The position numbers and the translations under genes were made by a program. A stretch of DNA of 43,604 nucleotides from contig CAYRSH010000006.1 of the NCBI GenBank assembly GCA_964426895.1, forward strand, positions 1 through 43,604, written 5' to 3'. The notes under the pieces are model-generated. The model was not told where the DNA came from and made no database searches. It saw only the letters and a list, made by a program, of their open reading frames with translations. This document shows, in pieces, positions 8,357-15,970 of the stretch (positions within the stretch are counted from its first letter, which is position 1; every line of letters starts with the position of its first letter). The DNA comes from Caldipriscus sp964426895 (GTDB lineage: Bacteria > Hydrothermota > Hydrothermia > LBFQ01).

Positions 8357-8793
8357 CCCAAAACACCTCCGAGCAATGCCCCGGTTAGAACCTCAACGGG
8401 TGTATGCCCCAAAAGTTCCTTTAACCTGACATCCGACACCGGATGCCCGCGAAGCAATTCGTCAAGGATTAAGTTCAAAATCTTAGCCTGCTCCCCAGCC
8501 GCCCTCCTTACACCCGCGGCATCGTACATAACAATTATGCTGAAAAAAGCAACAACCCCAAACAATACGCTGTCAAAACCCTCGGATAAACCAACCATAA
8601 TACTCAATGCCGAAACCGATGCGGAATGGGAAGAAGGTAAACCACCCATATCCACGAGCCTTTTTATGTCAAGTCTTCCGTGTCTTACAAACGATACCAA
8701 AACTTTTAAAACTTGGGTAATAAACGCAACGGTTATTGGACCCCATAGGAATTTATTGGCTAAGAGTGCCTTCACTTCCCCTTGAAAGTACAT
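8335..8793 (-). CDS. Divergent PAP2-family membrane protein (YuiD-like)
   Basis: 152 residues with several membrane spans. It has the divergent PAP2 (DUF212) signatures GGLPSSHSASVSAL near the N-terminal third, YDAAGVRRAAGEQAKILN in the middle and LGHTPVEVLTGALLGGVLG at the end. These proteins are related to phosphatidic acid phosphatases, but their activity is not established. The ATG at 8793 overlaps the previous gene by 41 bases. GTG at 8775, just after GGGGAA, would shorten the overlap and may be the true start. Confidence 0.88.
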   Translation of the reverse strand: MYFQGEVKALLANKFLWGPITVAFITQVLKVLVSFVRHGRLDIKRLVDMGGLPSSHSASVSALSIMVGLSEGFDSVLFGVVAFFSIIVMYDAAGVRRAAGEQAKILNLILDELLRGHPVSDVRLKELLGHTPVEVLTGALLGGVLGWLIWHF

Positions 8794-9298
8794 ACGATAT
8801 TACCGCCAACGCGGCAAAGAATACAATTACGGCAATTATACCGAAAGAGGAAACAAATGTCATTACAAAGCCAGCCGTTATAACCCCAAGGGTAATGGCC
8901 AAGAAAGAATGCCTAAAATCCATGTTAAATACTTCCGCCACCAAGGAACCCATCCATGCCCCAGTTCCGGGTAAAGGAATGGCCACAAAGAGGTATAATC
9001 CCAAGAATTTTAACCTGGCAACGGAAACACCTTTTTCCCTCGCCCTATCGTATAAGAACTCAAAGAATCTTTTGGTTATCCTCCACCTACTCGTGAATAA
9101 CGCTATTGGTCTTAACAGGATTAACAAGAAGGGTACGGGCAGCAAATTACCCAATATGCCCAAAATCAGGGTTTTCCATAAGGGCAAGTTGTAGTGTAGA
9201 ACGCCGAGAGGTATGGCACCCCTTAATTCAAAAATTGGTAAGGATGCCACCAAAAAGACGACGAGTTCTGGGGGGAGGTTTTTAAAAACCTCAACCAA
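8753..9298 (-). CDS. COG2426-type 'small multidrug export' membrane protein
   Basis: A 181-residue hydrophobic protein of the COG2426 / Sm_multidrug_ex family. It is recognised from LPIFELRGAIPLGV at the N-terminus and IPLPGTGAWMGSLVA in the middle. The family name comes from an early annotation, and the transported substrate is not known. The start codon is TTG at 9298, which overlaps the stop of rplU, so the genes are translationally coupled. Length is normal. Confidence 0.85.
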   Translation of the reverse strand: MVEVFKNLPPELVVFLVASLPIFELRGAIPLGVLHYNLPLWKTLILGILGNLLPVPFLLILLRPIALFTSRWRITKRFFEFLYDRAREKGVSVARLKFLGLYLFVAIPLPGTGAWMGSLVAEVFNMDFRHSFLAITLGVITAGFVMTFVSSFGIIAVIVFFAALAVISYVLSRGSEGTLSQ

Positions 9299-9578
9299 TC
9301 TCCTCTACCCTTGCTACGGTATATTTCTGCGTGTGGAAGTACATCCTGCGATAGTTATTCTTCCTCTTCATTTTAAAGACTATAAGGTCCTCCTCCTTCT
9401 CCCCCAAAACCTTTAATCTGGCCTTTTTCCTCTCAAACGATACCTTATCACCCTCCACACTCATAATAACATCCGCCTCAAAGACTTCCCCTTCCTTCAA
9501 ACCCAAATTCGGCACAATAACCTTTTGCCCCTTTTTAACGGGTATTTGAAAACCTTTAACCCTTATTACCGCCTCCAT
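9291..9578 (-). CDS. rplU: Ribosomal protein bL21
   Basis: A 95-residue basic protein typical of bL21, a 23S rRNA binding protein of the large subunit: VIRVKGFQIPVKKGQKVIVPNL at the start and MKRKNNYRRMYFHTQKYTVARVEEI at the end. The start ATG has a strong Shine-Dalgarno (AAAGGAGGTAAG). In most bacteria rplU is followed directly by rpmA and obg. Here rpmA lies 3.6 kb away on the opposite strand, and rplU sits between an FHA/TPR gene and a membrane protein gene. Confidence 0.93.
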   Translation of the reverse strand: MEAVIRVKGFQIPVKKGQKVIVPNLGLKEGEVFEADVIMSVEGDKVSFERKKARLKVLGEKEEDLIVFKMKRKNNYRRMYFHTQKYTVARVEEIG

Positions 9579-9592
9579 GTCTTACCTCCTTT

Positions 9593-11320
9593 TTATTGCT
9601 TTAACCTTGCAACCGCCTTTAAAGCCCTCGGATTGTTTTTATCGTATTTTAAAACCATTTCCCATGTTTCAAGCGCCTTTTGTTTATCACCGGCATTCTC
9701 ATAAGACATGGCTTTTCTTTCAAGTTGCGCCAACTGTTGATACCTCTTTGCCGTGTAATCCTTCGGATTTTCCGAAAGAATTTCCGTAGCAAGCCTTAAA
9801 GTTGTGGTTAAATCCCCGTTCTTATAAGCCTCTATCATCTGCGTCCTTTTGTCAATGGTTCCCGTATTTAAACTTATCGTGGGTTTGGGTTGATCTAAGG
9901 ATACATCAAGTTTTGGCAGGTTTATGGATACTTCCGAAGAAAGTTTTGGCCCCTCGGATAATTTTATTGATGTGGTTGTGGGAGATTTTATGCTCTCTTC
10001 CTTAGTTGCTTGAGTCTCCGTTTCCTCTTTTTGTTTCTTTATTTCCGCAACCTTTGTTTGATATATTTTCTTAACGGTTTCTATCTTAACCGGCACTTTT
10101 CTACTGGACAAACTTTCAACGGTTGTTTTTAATGCCAACAATTCCTGATTCTCAGGGTCGCTTTCAAGGGCAGACTCTATTAAAACCAACGCCTTCTTAT
10201 ATTCCCCTTGCTGTATTAAAGTTTTTGCGAGTTCAACATTTTGAATAGCGGAAAGTCTGTTGGTTATAGGCGCATAGATTTCGTTAAACAGAAGCCTATC
10301 CCCCAAAATTGGCATTACCTTATCCAGTTTTTCCACGGCCTCATCTAACTTCCCTTCTTTCGCGAGTTTTTGAGCCTCTACCACCTCCTTCCAAGCGTTT
10401 GCAAGGCTATCCGCTTTCTTTATATAATCCTCCGCCTGCTTAATGGACTTGTCTAAACTCAAAGCCTTTTGCGCGTAGGTTTTTACGAGGGTGTAATTCT
10501 CATATATTTTTTGCGGATTATTTTCGTTTTCTGCCGCTGTAAATGTTGATATGGCCAAACTCAAAGAACTTTGGGCTTCGTTTTTGCGCTGGTTTATATA
10601 AAGGAACGACGATGTCCCAATTATTACAAGAAGTATTATCCCTACGGCGGCAAAAATCCACTTGGTAGGGGCCTGTTTAACCATAAGTTCTGTCTCGGGT
10701 TTTTCGGCTGGATTCACATACAGAAGCGTCATCCTACCAACTTTTAATATATCCCCACTCTTCAATCTCGTCCTTTCCTTTAAAACCTTTCCGTTTAAAA
10801 GTGTGGGGTTCGTTTGGCTTAGGTTTTCAACTTCAACTATATCCCCTAAGAAATGTATCATAAGGTGTTTTCTGGATGTATGTGGGTCCTCTACCTTATA
10901 TTCAACTCCTTCCTCCCTACCAAGGATCCCAGATGAAAATATCTCTATTACACTCCCGGCACCCGGTCCGCTTATTACTTTAAAATACGGGGGTTCTTCG
11001 GCTTCAAGGAATTGGGTGGGTTGGCTCGTGGTTGTGGGTTGGGGTGCCTCCAAAACCTCTATCTTCATCTTGCCGGCTACATCCAATTCCAAACCGGGAA
11101 CGAGTTCTATCTCCTTTATATCTTTCAAATCCTTTGTAGAAATTCCATGACCCGAAGCCTTTAAAATGATAGCATCTCCACGCTTATCTATAACCGCATA
11201 CTCCGGGGGTAATCCTATTACGAACAGGTCGCTTTTTACGGAACCTCCTATTACAAAGGGAAACTTGTTTATGGTGATAACCTTCTCCCTATTACCAATT
11301 AAAACCCTTATCCTTATCAT
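9593..11320 (-). CDS. FHA-domain membrane protein with TPR-like C-terminus
   Basis: 575 residues. Residues 1-90 look like a degenerate FHA fold. Residues about 110-210 are a canonical FHA phosphothreonine-binding domain (ILGREEG, then HTSRKHLMI, then LSQTNPTLLNGKVL). A membrane span follows near 228-248 (WIFAAVGIILLVIIGTSSF). The rest is a long region with TPR-like helices (YKKALVLIESALESDPEN) and a Ser/Lys/Pro-rich linker. The last 85 residues match the C-terminus of the TPR protein at 2359-3141. The start ATG is 2 bases after the stop of the DivIVA-like gene. It probably senses phosphorylated partners at the membrane; a role in division or envelope assembly is inference from that neighbour. 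Confidence 0.8.
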   Translation of the reverse strand: MIRIRVLIGNREKVITINKFPFVIGGSVKSDLFVIGLPPEYAVIDKRGDAIILKASGHGISTKDLKDIKEIELVPGLELDVAGKMKIEVLEAPQPTTTSQPTQFLEAEEPPYFKVISGPGAGSVIEIFSSGILGREEGVEYKVEDPHTSRKHLMIHFLGDIVEVENLSQTNPTLLNGKVLKERTRLKSGDILKVGRMTLLYVNPAEKPETELMVKQAPTKWIFAAVGIILLVIIGTSSFLYINQRKNEAQSSLSLAISTFTAAENENNPQKIYENYTLVKTYAQKALSLDKSIKQAEDYIKKADSLANAWKEVVEAQKLAKEGKLDEAVEKLDKVMPILGDRLLFNEIYAPITNRLSAIQNVELAKTLIQQGEYKKALVLIESALESDPENQELLALKTTVESLSSRKVPVKIETVKKIYQTKVAEIKKQKEETETQATKEESIKSPTTTSIKLSEGPKLSSEVSINLPKLDVSLDQPKPTISLNTGTIDKRTQMIEAYKNGDLTTTLRLATEILSENPKDYTAKRYQQLAQLERKAMSYENAGDKQKALETWEMVLKYDKNNPRALKAVARLKQ

Positions 11321-11322
11321 TC

Positions 11323-11928
11323 TTAAATTGTGCTTGCAAACCCTTCAACTTTTTTGGCAAGCGATAGTATTTCACCCCTAACCTGTGCCTTTATCTCCTC
11401 CAACTTGGATAGTATCTCGTCCCTTTGTTTTTCCACCTCTTGCAAATTCCTCTTTGCCTCCTCAATCTCCCTTTTTATTTCTTCCAATTCTTTTTGGGCA
11501 TCCCTTAAAATTTCCTCGGCTTCCTTTTTCTTCTCCTCTATCATCTTATCACCCGCCTCTTTTGCCGCTTTTAATATTTCCGTTGCCAATAGTTCCTCGG
11601 GTATATCCTCCCACCTCAATCCCCTCCCTTCCCCTTTGGATTTCTTCAATTCTTCATTCTCCTTTTTAAGTTTTTCCAACTCCTCCCTTAACCTTTGATT
11701 TTCCTCGTTTAACTGTTCTATTTGCACTTCCAGCATTGTGGTATCTCCAGAGGTTTCCGACCCGCCACTTTCCACTTTCTTCTCCAATTCCTCTACATAC
11801 TTAGCCACCTGATTCAAAAAATCCCTAACCTCATCCGGGTCATAACCTTTTTTACCGAATCCTCCTACCAATGTAAATTCCTGCAATCGGATAGTTGATG
11901 CGGATAACTTTCTGTTTTTCTTCGCCAT
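11323..11928 (-). CDS. DivIVA-domain coiled-coil protein
   Basis: 201 residues. The N-terminal segment holds the DivIVA-like core GYDPDEVRDFLNQVAKYVEELE. The remainder is a very Glu/Lys-rich coiled coil (about residues 65-195) broken by RWEDIPEELLATEILKAAKEAGD. DivIVA proteins sense membrane curvature and recruit division or polar growth factors. The start ATG follows TATAAT at 11938-11943 with no Shine-Dalgarno, so this is the first gene of the operon continuing through the FHA protein, rplU and four membrane proteins. Confidence 0.8.
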   Translation of the reverse strand: MAKKNRKLSASTIRLQEFTLVGGFGKKGYDPDEVRDFLNQVAKYVEELEKKVESGGSETSGDTTMLEVQIEQLNEENQRLREELEKLKKENEELKKSKGEGRGLRWEDIPEELLATEILKAAKEAGDKMIEEKKKEAEEILRDAQKELEEIKREIEEAKRNLQEVEKQRDEILSKLEEIKAQVRGEILSLAKKVEGFASTI

Positions 11929-11937
11929 TATGCGGGT

Positions 11938-11943
11938 ATTATA
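11938..11943 (-). promoter_or_regulatory. Putative -10 box (TATAAT) for the DivIVA-FHA-rplU operon
   Basis: TATAAT on the minus strand ends 10 bases before the ATG at 11928. It is back to back with TAGAAT at 11969-11974 for the cytochrome gene on the plus strand. Confidence 0.5.
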
Positions 11944-11968
11944 AGGTTGAAAGCAAATTAAACAGGGG

Positions 11969-11974
11969 TAGAAT
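11969..11974 (+). promoter_or_regulatory. Putative -10 box (TAGAAT) for the cytochrome c gene
   Basis: TAGAAT ends 11 bases before ATG 11985, with no Shine-Dalgarno between. The intergenic space shared with the DivIVA-like gene is only 56 bases. Confidence 0.45.
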
Positions 11975-11984
11975 ATTTGTACTT

Positions 11985-12425
11985 ATGAAAAGGAGGATAT
12001 TGTTCGTCCCCTTACTGCTAACTTTCATTTTTTGTGGGGGTAAGAAGGAAGAAAGTAAATCCCAAACAGAGGGGGAAAAGCCCACGCAAACCGCCCAGGT
12101 TAATGTTGAATTTCCCGAGGAGTGGCCACAGTTAAACCCAGATTTGGCCGCAAAGGGTGAGAAGTTATTCGCCCAAAAGGGTTGTAATGCTTGCCATACC
12201 ATAGGCAAAGGTAAGTTGGTGGGTCCGGATTTAAAGGGTATAAATAAACAGGTTAGTTTTAAGTGGGCCGCACATATGATTTTAAACCCCGATTCTATGC
12301 TTAAATACGACGAAAGGGCAAAGCAACTTTTGAAAGAATACGGAACACCCATGACAAACCAAAATGTAAAACCGGAAGAGGCGGTGGCTATATTGCATTA
12401 CATTTTGAGGGAAAGCCAGAGGTAA
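11985..12425 (+). CDS. Lipoprotein class I cytochrome c
   Basis: 146 residues. A lipoprotein signal (MKRRILFVPLLLTFIFC) puts the acylated Cys near residue 17, followed by a charged Ser/Gln/Lys linker. The mono-haem domain has CNACH (Cys67, Cys70, His71), GPDLKGI after it, and a probable axial Met near the C-terminus (GTPMTNQNV). Start ATG 11985 is chosen because it begins the signal peptide. The fold and C-terminus (MILNPDSMLKYDERAKQLLKEY) closely resemble the cytochrome at 24327 that heads the nos operon. It is probably a membrane-tethered electron carrier in the same respiratory chain. It is a single-gene unit. Confidence 0.85.
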   Translation: MKRRILFVPLLLTFIFCGGKKEESKSQTEGEKPTQTAQVNVEFPEEWPQLNPDLAAKGEKLFAQKGCNACHTIGKGKLVGPDLKGINKQVSFKWAAHMILNPDSMLKYDERAKQLLKEYGTPMTNQNVKPEEAVAILHYILRESQR

Positions 12426-12573
12426 ACTGCACCCAGTAAAAAACGAATACAACTTTTATTCTTTTATTGTTGTAAAATTTTTGATGTTTTTGGGTTTAAA
12501 CTTCTTTTATTTTCTCAGTTAGAGCATAGTCCCCGTGGGCCAAATATCAACGGTGGCGAGAATTGTGAGGTAC
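12426..12573 (+). other. Gene-free spacer after the cytochrome gene
   Basis: A 148-base AT-rich gap between a plus-strand gene and the end of a minus-strand gene. It holds a weak ACAAC / GTTGT inverted pair around 12450-12475 inside T-rich sequence, which could act as a bidirectional terminator. I saw no ORF, tRNA or strong hairpin. Confidence 0.3.
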
Positions 12574-13149
12574 TTAAATTTTCCAGGCGACAAAATATTT
12601 GAGTAATCCGTCTGATGTTATTTTTTCAATCCTCAAAATTTCAAATCCGGTTTTTTGGATTTCCATTTCCAAAATTCTGTTTATATTCTCACCGAAAAGA
12701 AAAACCGTTAATGGATTGATGATGTCAAATATTTCCCCCTTCCAATCCTCTGGTCTTACATGTTCCAGCATATACAACATACCTCCTTTCTTTAAAACCC
12801 TATTTATCTCCCGTAATCCCAAATGCGGATCTGGAACCGAACAAAAAACAAGGGTAGATATAACCGAATCAAAAGTTCCATCCTTGAAAGGAAGTGTTTG
12901 TGCATCGGCGAGGATGATAATATGGTTTCCCCTATCCTTGGCCTTTAAAATCATGTTTCTGCTTTTATCAATGCCTATTATGAGCATATTCTTCGGATAA
13001 AATGGGAAATTAGCCCCAGTTCCTACGCCCACTTCCAATACCCTTTTACCCTTTACCTCTTTCCAAATCTTTTCCCTCCATTTACCAAGGATTGCTTTTT
13101 CAAAAGGATACATTAAAATATCATAAGCGAGTGCTATGCGATCAAACAT
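12574..13149 (-). CDS. Class I SAM-dependent methyltransferase
   Basis: 191 residues with a Rossmann methyltransferase fold: motif I VLEVGVGTGANFPF, the acidic motif II end IIGIDKSRNM, motif for adenine binding LADAQTLPFKDGTFDSV, and HLGLREINRVLKKGGMLYMLEHV. The pattern is that of UbiE-like or phospholipid N-methyltransferase-like enzymes; the substrate is not deducible. The ATG follows TAAAAT at 13157-13162 by 8 bases. It is transcribed alone and divergently from rpmA. Confidence 0.8.
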   Translation of the reverse strand: MFDRIALAYDILMYPFEKAILGKWREKIWKEVKGKRVLEVGVGTGANFPFYPKNMLIIGIDKSRNMILKAKDRGNHIIILADAQTLPFKDGTFDSVISTLVFCSVPDPHLGLREINRVLKKGGMLYMLEHVRPEDWKGEIFDIINPLTVFLFGENINRILEMEIQKTGFEILRIEKITSDGLLKYFVAWKI

Positions 13150-13156
13150 TGAAAGA

Positions 13157-13162
13157 ATTTTA
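13157..13162 (-). promoter_or_regulatory. Putative -10 box (TAAAAT) for the methyltransferase gene
   Basis: TAAAAT on the minus strand ends 8 bases before ATG 13149, with no Shine-Dalgarno. Confidence 0.45.
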
Positions 13163-13212
13163 AACCCGTTCCCTTATCGGAGCATTTAAGCGAGTAATAA
13201 ACACAACGGGTA

Positions 13213-13218
13213 TATAAT
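13213..13218 (+). promoter_or_regulatory. Putative -10 box (TATAAT) for rpmA
   Basis: TATAAT, then ATCCAGCT, then ATG 13227. The spacing of 9 and the ATCC following the box match several other gene heads. It would give a leaderless rpmA transcript. Confidence 0.55.
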
Positions 13219-13226
13219 ATCCAGCT

Positions 13227-13484
13227 ATGGCGAGCAAGAAAGCGGGTGGTTCTACAAAGAACGGAAGGGATAGCAACCCGAAATACTTAGGTGTTAAGAG
13301 GTTTGGGGGCCAATTGGTACAAAAGGGTGAGGTTATAATCAGGCAGAGGGGGACAAAAGTACACCCCGGTTATGGCGTAGGCATGGGTTCGGATTTTACG
13401 ATATACGCGTTAATAGACGGCGTTGTTAAGTTCCACGAGAAAAAAGGGAGGAAGTTTGTATCCGTTGTACCCTTAGAGCAGTAG
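13227..13484 (+). CDS. rpmA: Ribosomal protein bL27
   Basis: 85 residues of canonical bL27: MASKKAGGSTKNGRDSNPKYLGVKRFGG, then VHPGYGVGMGSDFTIYALIDGVVKF. The N-terminal tail reaches the peptidyl transferase centre. There is no N-terminal cleavable extension of the Firmicutes type. It is separated from rplU, its usual operon partner. The next gene, a lipoprotein, begins inside its last codons. Confidence 0.95.
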   Translation: MASKKAGGSTKNGRDSNPKYLGVKRFGGQLVQKGEVIIRQRGTKVHPGYGVGMGSDFTIYALIDGVVKFHEKKGRKFVSVVPLEQ

Positions 13485-13987
13485 TATTAGCGTTATTACT
13501 TACGGGTTGTAAGAACATATTTCTACCAAAAACCGTAGATGTAAGTGGTTTGTATTATGAACCTATAACCCCAGAGTATGTTGTGAAAAACCTTGAAACG
13601 GCATACAAACTGGAAGATATTGAAAAATACAAAGAGTGCCTTGATAAGGACAGCTTCAAATTCTATTTTGACCCATCTCAAAGCGATATAAAGGATATTT
13701 TAAGGGATAGGTGGGGAATAGACAGCCTTTCTTGGGGATATAACGAAGAAATCATATCGGCTCAAAGGATATTTGATTATGCGGATAACATCGTTTTAAA
13801 CATAACAAACGGTTCCCCAATATACAAATCGGAGAGTTTGCAGGTTTGGATATGGGATTATTACCTAAAAATTGAACCCCCATTTGAAGGGCAAGGAGAG
13901 GCCATAGGTAAAGCGGTATTCACATTTGTAAAGAAGGGAGATTATTGGTATATAAGGCTATGGCAGGATTACAAATCCGGAATGTAG
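13460..13987 (+). CDS. Lipoprotein of unknown function with probable non-standard start
   Basis: The frame encodes a clear lipoprotein signal, RCTLRAVVLALLLTGC, just after rpmA begins to end, but it has no ATG, GTG or TTG before that signal. GGGAGGAAG at 13446-13454 is well placed for initiation at ATC 13460, which I take as the start with low certainty. TTG at 13550 would lose the signal. The mature protein has an NTF2-like feel: PITPEYVVKNLETAYK, then a Trp/Tyr-rich region (LQVWIWDYYLKI) and a C-terminal GDYWYIRLWQDY. The function is unknown. It overlaps gpsA by 28 bases. Confidence 0.6.
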   Translation: MRCTLRAVVLALLLTGCKNIFLPKTVDVSGLYYEPITPEYVVKNLETAYKLEDIEKYKECLDKDSFKFYFDPSQSDIKDILRDRWGIDSLSWGYNEEIISAQRIFDYADNIVLNITNGSPIYKSESLQVWIWDYYLKIEPPFEGQGEAIGKAVFTFVKKGDYWYIRLWQDYKSGM

Positions 13988-14964
13988 GAATTATAGGGGG
14001 AGGCGCTTGGGGTTTAACATTGGCAAACCTTTTGAGTGATAACGGTTTAAATGTTTTGGTTTGGGATAGGAATCCACAAAGGGTGGAAATGTTAAAGGAA
14101 CACCATTCCGACCCGCAAAGGCTTCCCGGAATAGTTTTAAATAAAAGTATAAATTTTACCAACAACTTGGCGGAACTCTCAGGCCTTGATATACACATAT
14201 TCGCCGTAAAATCGGAAGCGGTTGAAGAAATGACGGAAAAATTAAAGGATTTGGATATAAAAATCTTGGTGAGTGCCATAAAGGGTTTTGTCGGAAACGG
14301 GATAAAAACTATAACCGAGCATTTGAAGGAAAATTTAAAAGGCGTTGAAATATTTGCCCTCGGTGGGCCATCAATAGCGTTGGAGGTATGCAAAAAAATC
14401 CCAACATCTGTGGTTTTGGCGGGAGAAAACGAAAGTATAATGGAGGAAATTCAGAAAAGGTTTTCAAACGGGTATTTTAGGGTTTATAGGAATCCGGATA
14501 TCGTAGGGGTAGAATTTGCCGGGGCTTTAAAGAATATAATAGCAATTGCGGCCGGAATATGCGATGGTTTGGGTTTGGGGGAAAACTCAAAGGGGGCTTT
14601 ATTAACGAGAGGAATATACGAGATGGCCAGGTTTGGTATAAAGTTCGGTGCGAGGATGGAAACATTTTTCGGATTGGCGGGTCTTGGGGATGTTATAACC
14701 ACGAGTTTTTCAAAAAATTCAAGGAATAGGTATGTTGGGGAAATGTTGGGTAAGGGTTATACGATTGAGGAGATATTAAAAGGTATGGTTATGGTTGCGG
14801 AGGGGGTTAGAACGGCTTTTTTAGTTAGAGGGGAGGCCGATAAATTGGGAATAGAAATGCCCATAACGGAAGGGGTTTGCAGGGTTATTGAGGGTAAGAA
14901 TAAACCGAATGAAATAATATACGAACTCATGACGAGGGAGTTGAAGAGGGAGTTTTATGTATGA
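13960..14964 (+). CDS. gpsA: Glycerol-3-phosphate dehydrogenase [NAD(P)+]
   Basis: 334 residues. Reduces dihydroxyacetone phosphate to sn-glycerol 3-phosphate for phospholipid synthesis, which implies bacterial-type ester lipids. The N-terminal Rossmann motif is VGIIGGGAWGLTLANLL. The substrate domain carries GVEFAGALKNIIAIAAGICDGLGLG, with the catalytic Lys, and later FGLAGLGDVITTS. ATG 13960 is preferred as the closest Met to the beta-alpha-beta motif; a longer reading from 13945 adds only five residues. The ABC ATPase gene overlaps its stop (ATGA). Confidence 0.95.
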   Translation: MAGLQIRNVGIIGGGAWGLTLANLLSDNGLNVLVWDRNPQRVEMLKEHHSDPQRLPGIVLNKSINFTNNLAELSGLDIHIFAVKSEAVEEMTEKLKDLDIKILVSAIKGFVGNGIKTITEHLKENLKGVEIFALGGPSIALEVCKKIPTSVVLAGENESIMEEIQKRFSNGYFRVYRNPDIVGVEFAGALKNIIAIAAGICDGLGLGENSKGALLTRGIYEMARFGIKFGARMETFFGLAGLGDVITTSFSKNSRNRYVGEMLGKGYTIEEILKGMVMVAEGVRTAFLVRGEADKLGIEMPITEGVCRVIEGKNKPNEIIYELMTRELKREFYV

Positions 14965-15947
14965 GCAAAACCGTTATAGAGGCAAAAAACCTTACAAAAG
15001 TTTATAGGGTATCAATCAAAGAGGGTGGGTTTTTGGAAAGTTTAAAAAGGATTTTTAAAAGGGATTATAGGGATATAGTTGCGGTTAATGGGATATCTTT
15101 CAGTATAAGTGAAGGGGAAATTGTGGGATTTTTGGGGCCAAACGGTGCTGGAAAAACCACAACATTAAAAATGCTAACGGGATTGATATACCCAACATCG
15201 GGGTATATAGATGTTTTGGGGTTTAAACCCTTTGAAAGGAAGAAGGAGTTTTTGAAAAGCATTACCCTTGTTATGGGGCAAAAGCAACAACTAATCTGGG
15301 ATTTACCCCCTATGGATACATTTGAGATAAATGCCGCCATATACGATATACCAAAGGATGTTTTTAAAAAGCGGGTTTATGAACTTTCGGAAATGCTTTC
15401 AATAACGCATATACTAAACCAACCCGTGAGGAAACTCTCCTTGGGTGAAAGGATGAAGGCCGAACTCGTGGCCGCTTTAATACACTCGCCCAAAATATTA
15501 TTCCTTGATGAACCTACCATTGGGCTTGATGTAAATGCGCAGGTTTCCATCAGAGAATTTTTAAGGGAATACAACGAAAGGTTTAAGGCAACAATAATTT
15601 TAACGAGTCATTATATGGCAGACATAGAAGCCTTATGCGACAGGGTAATGGTTATTCATAGGGGAAATCTCATATTTGACGGGGATTTATACGACCTCCT
15701 TGAAAGGGTTGACCCGCACAAGGAGATAACGGTTGAACTGAAAAGGCATGTACCCTTAGAAGAGTTAAAAAAACTCGGAGAGATAAGGGAAATTGAGGGA
15801 CTTGAGGTTAAGTTTATAGTGAATAGGGATGAGGTTTTTAAGAAAATTGGCGAAATAATTATGAATTTGCCCGTTAGCGATTTGAGTATTACGGATCCAC
15901 CCATTGAAAATGTAATATCCAAGGTGTTCTTAAACCCCGATGTTTAA
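14961..15947 (+). CDS. ABC-2 type transporter ATP-binding protein
   Basis: 328 residues. Walker A is GPNGAGKTT, the Q-loop region LVMGQKQQLIW, the signature LSLGERMKAELVAALIH, Walker B ILFLDEPTIGLD and the switch ILTSHYM. The form is that of exporters working with an ABC-2 permease (NatA/COG4586 type), with a C-terminal regulatory extension. No permease follows, since the next gene is a short-chain dehydrogenase with its own promoter; its partner must lie elsewhere. Cargo is unknown. It is co-translated with gpsA. Confidence 0.88.
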   Translation: MSKTVIEAKNLTKVYRVSIKEGGFLESLKRIFKRDYRDIVAVNGISFSISEGEIVGFLGPNGAGKTTTLKMLTGLIYPTSGYIDVLGFKPFERKKEFLKSITLVMGQKQQLIWDLPPMDTFEINAAIYDIPKDVFKKRVYELSEMLSITHILNQPVRKLSLGERMKAELVAALIHSPKILFLDEPTIGLDVNAQVSIREFLREYNERFKATIILTSHYMADIEALCDRVMVIHRGNLIFDGDLYDLLERVDPHKEITVELKRHVPLEELKKLGEIREIEGLEVKFIVNRDEVFKKIGEIIMNLPVSDLSITDPPIENVISKVFLNPDV

Positions 15948-15957
15948 ACTTCCACTT

Positions 15958-15963
15958 TAAAAT
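15958..15963 (+). promoter_or_regulatory. Putative -10 box (TAAAAT) for the SDR-aldolase pair
   Basis: TAAAAT, then ATCCGCT, then ATG 15971. The same ATCCGCT-ATG follows the box at the tldE gene (36460). Confidence 0.5.
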
Positions 15964-15970
15964 ATCCGCT

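Noticed and set aside
12426..12573. tRNA or small RNA gene in the spacer
   Set aside because: No cloverleaf, no T-loop-like GGTTCRA pattern and only a weak inverted pair.
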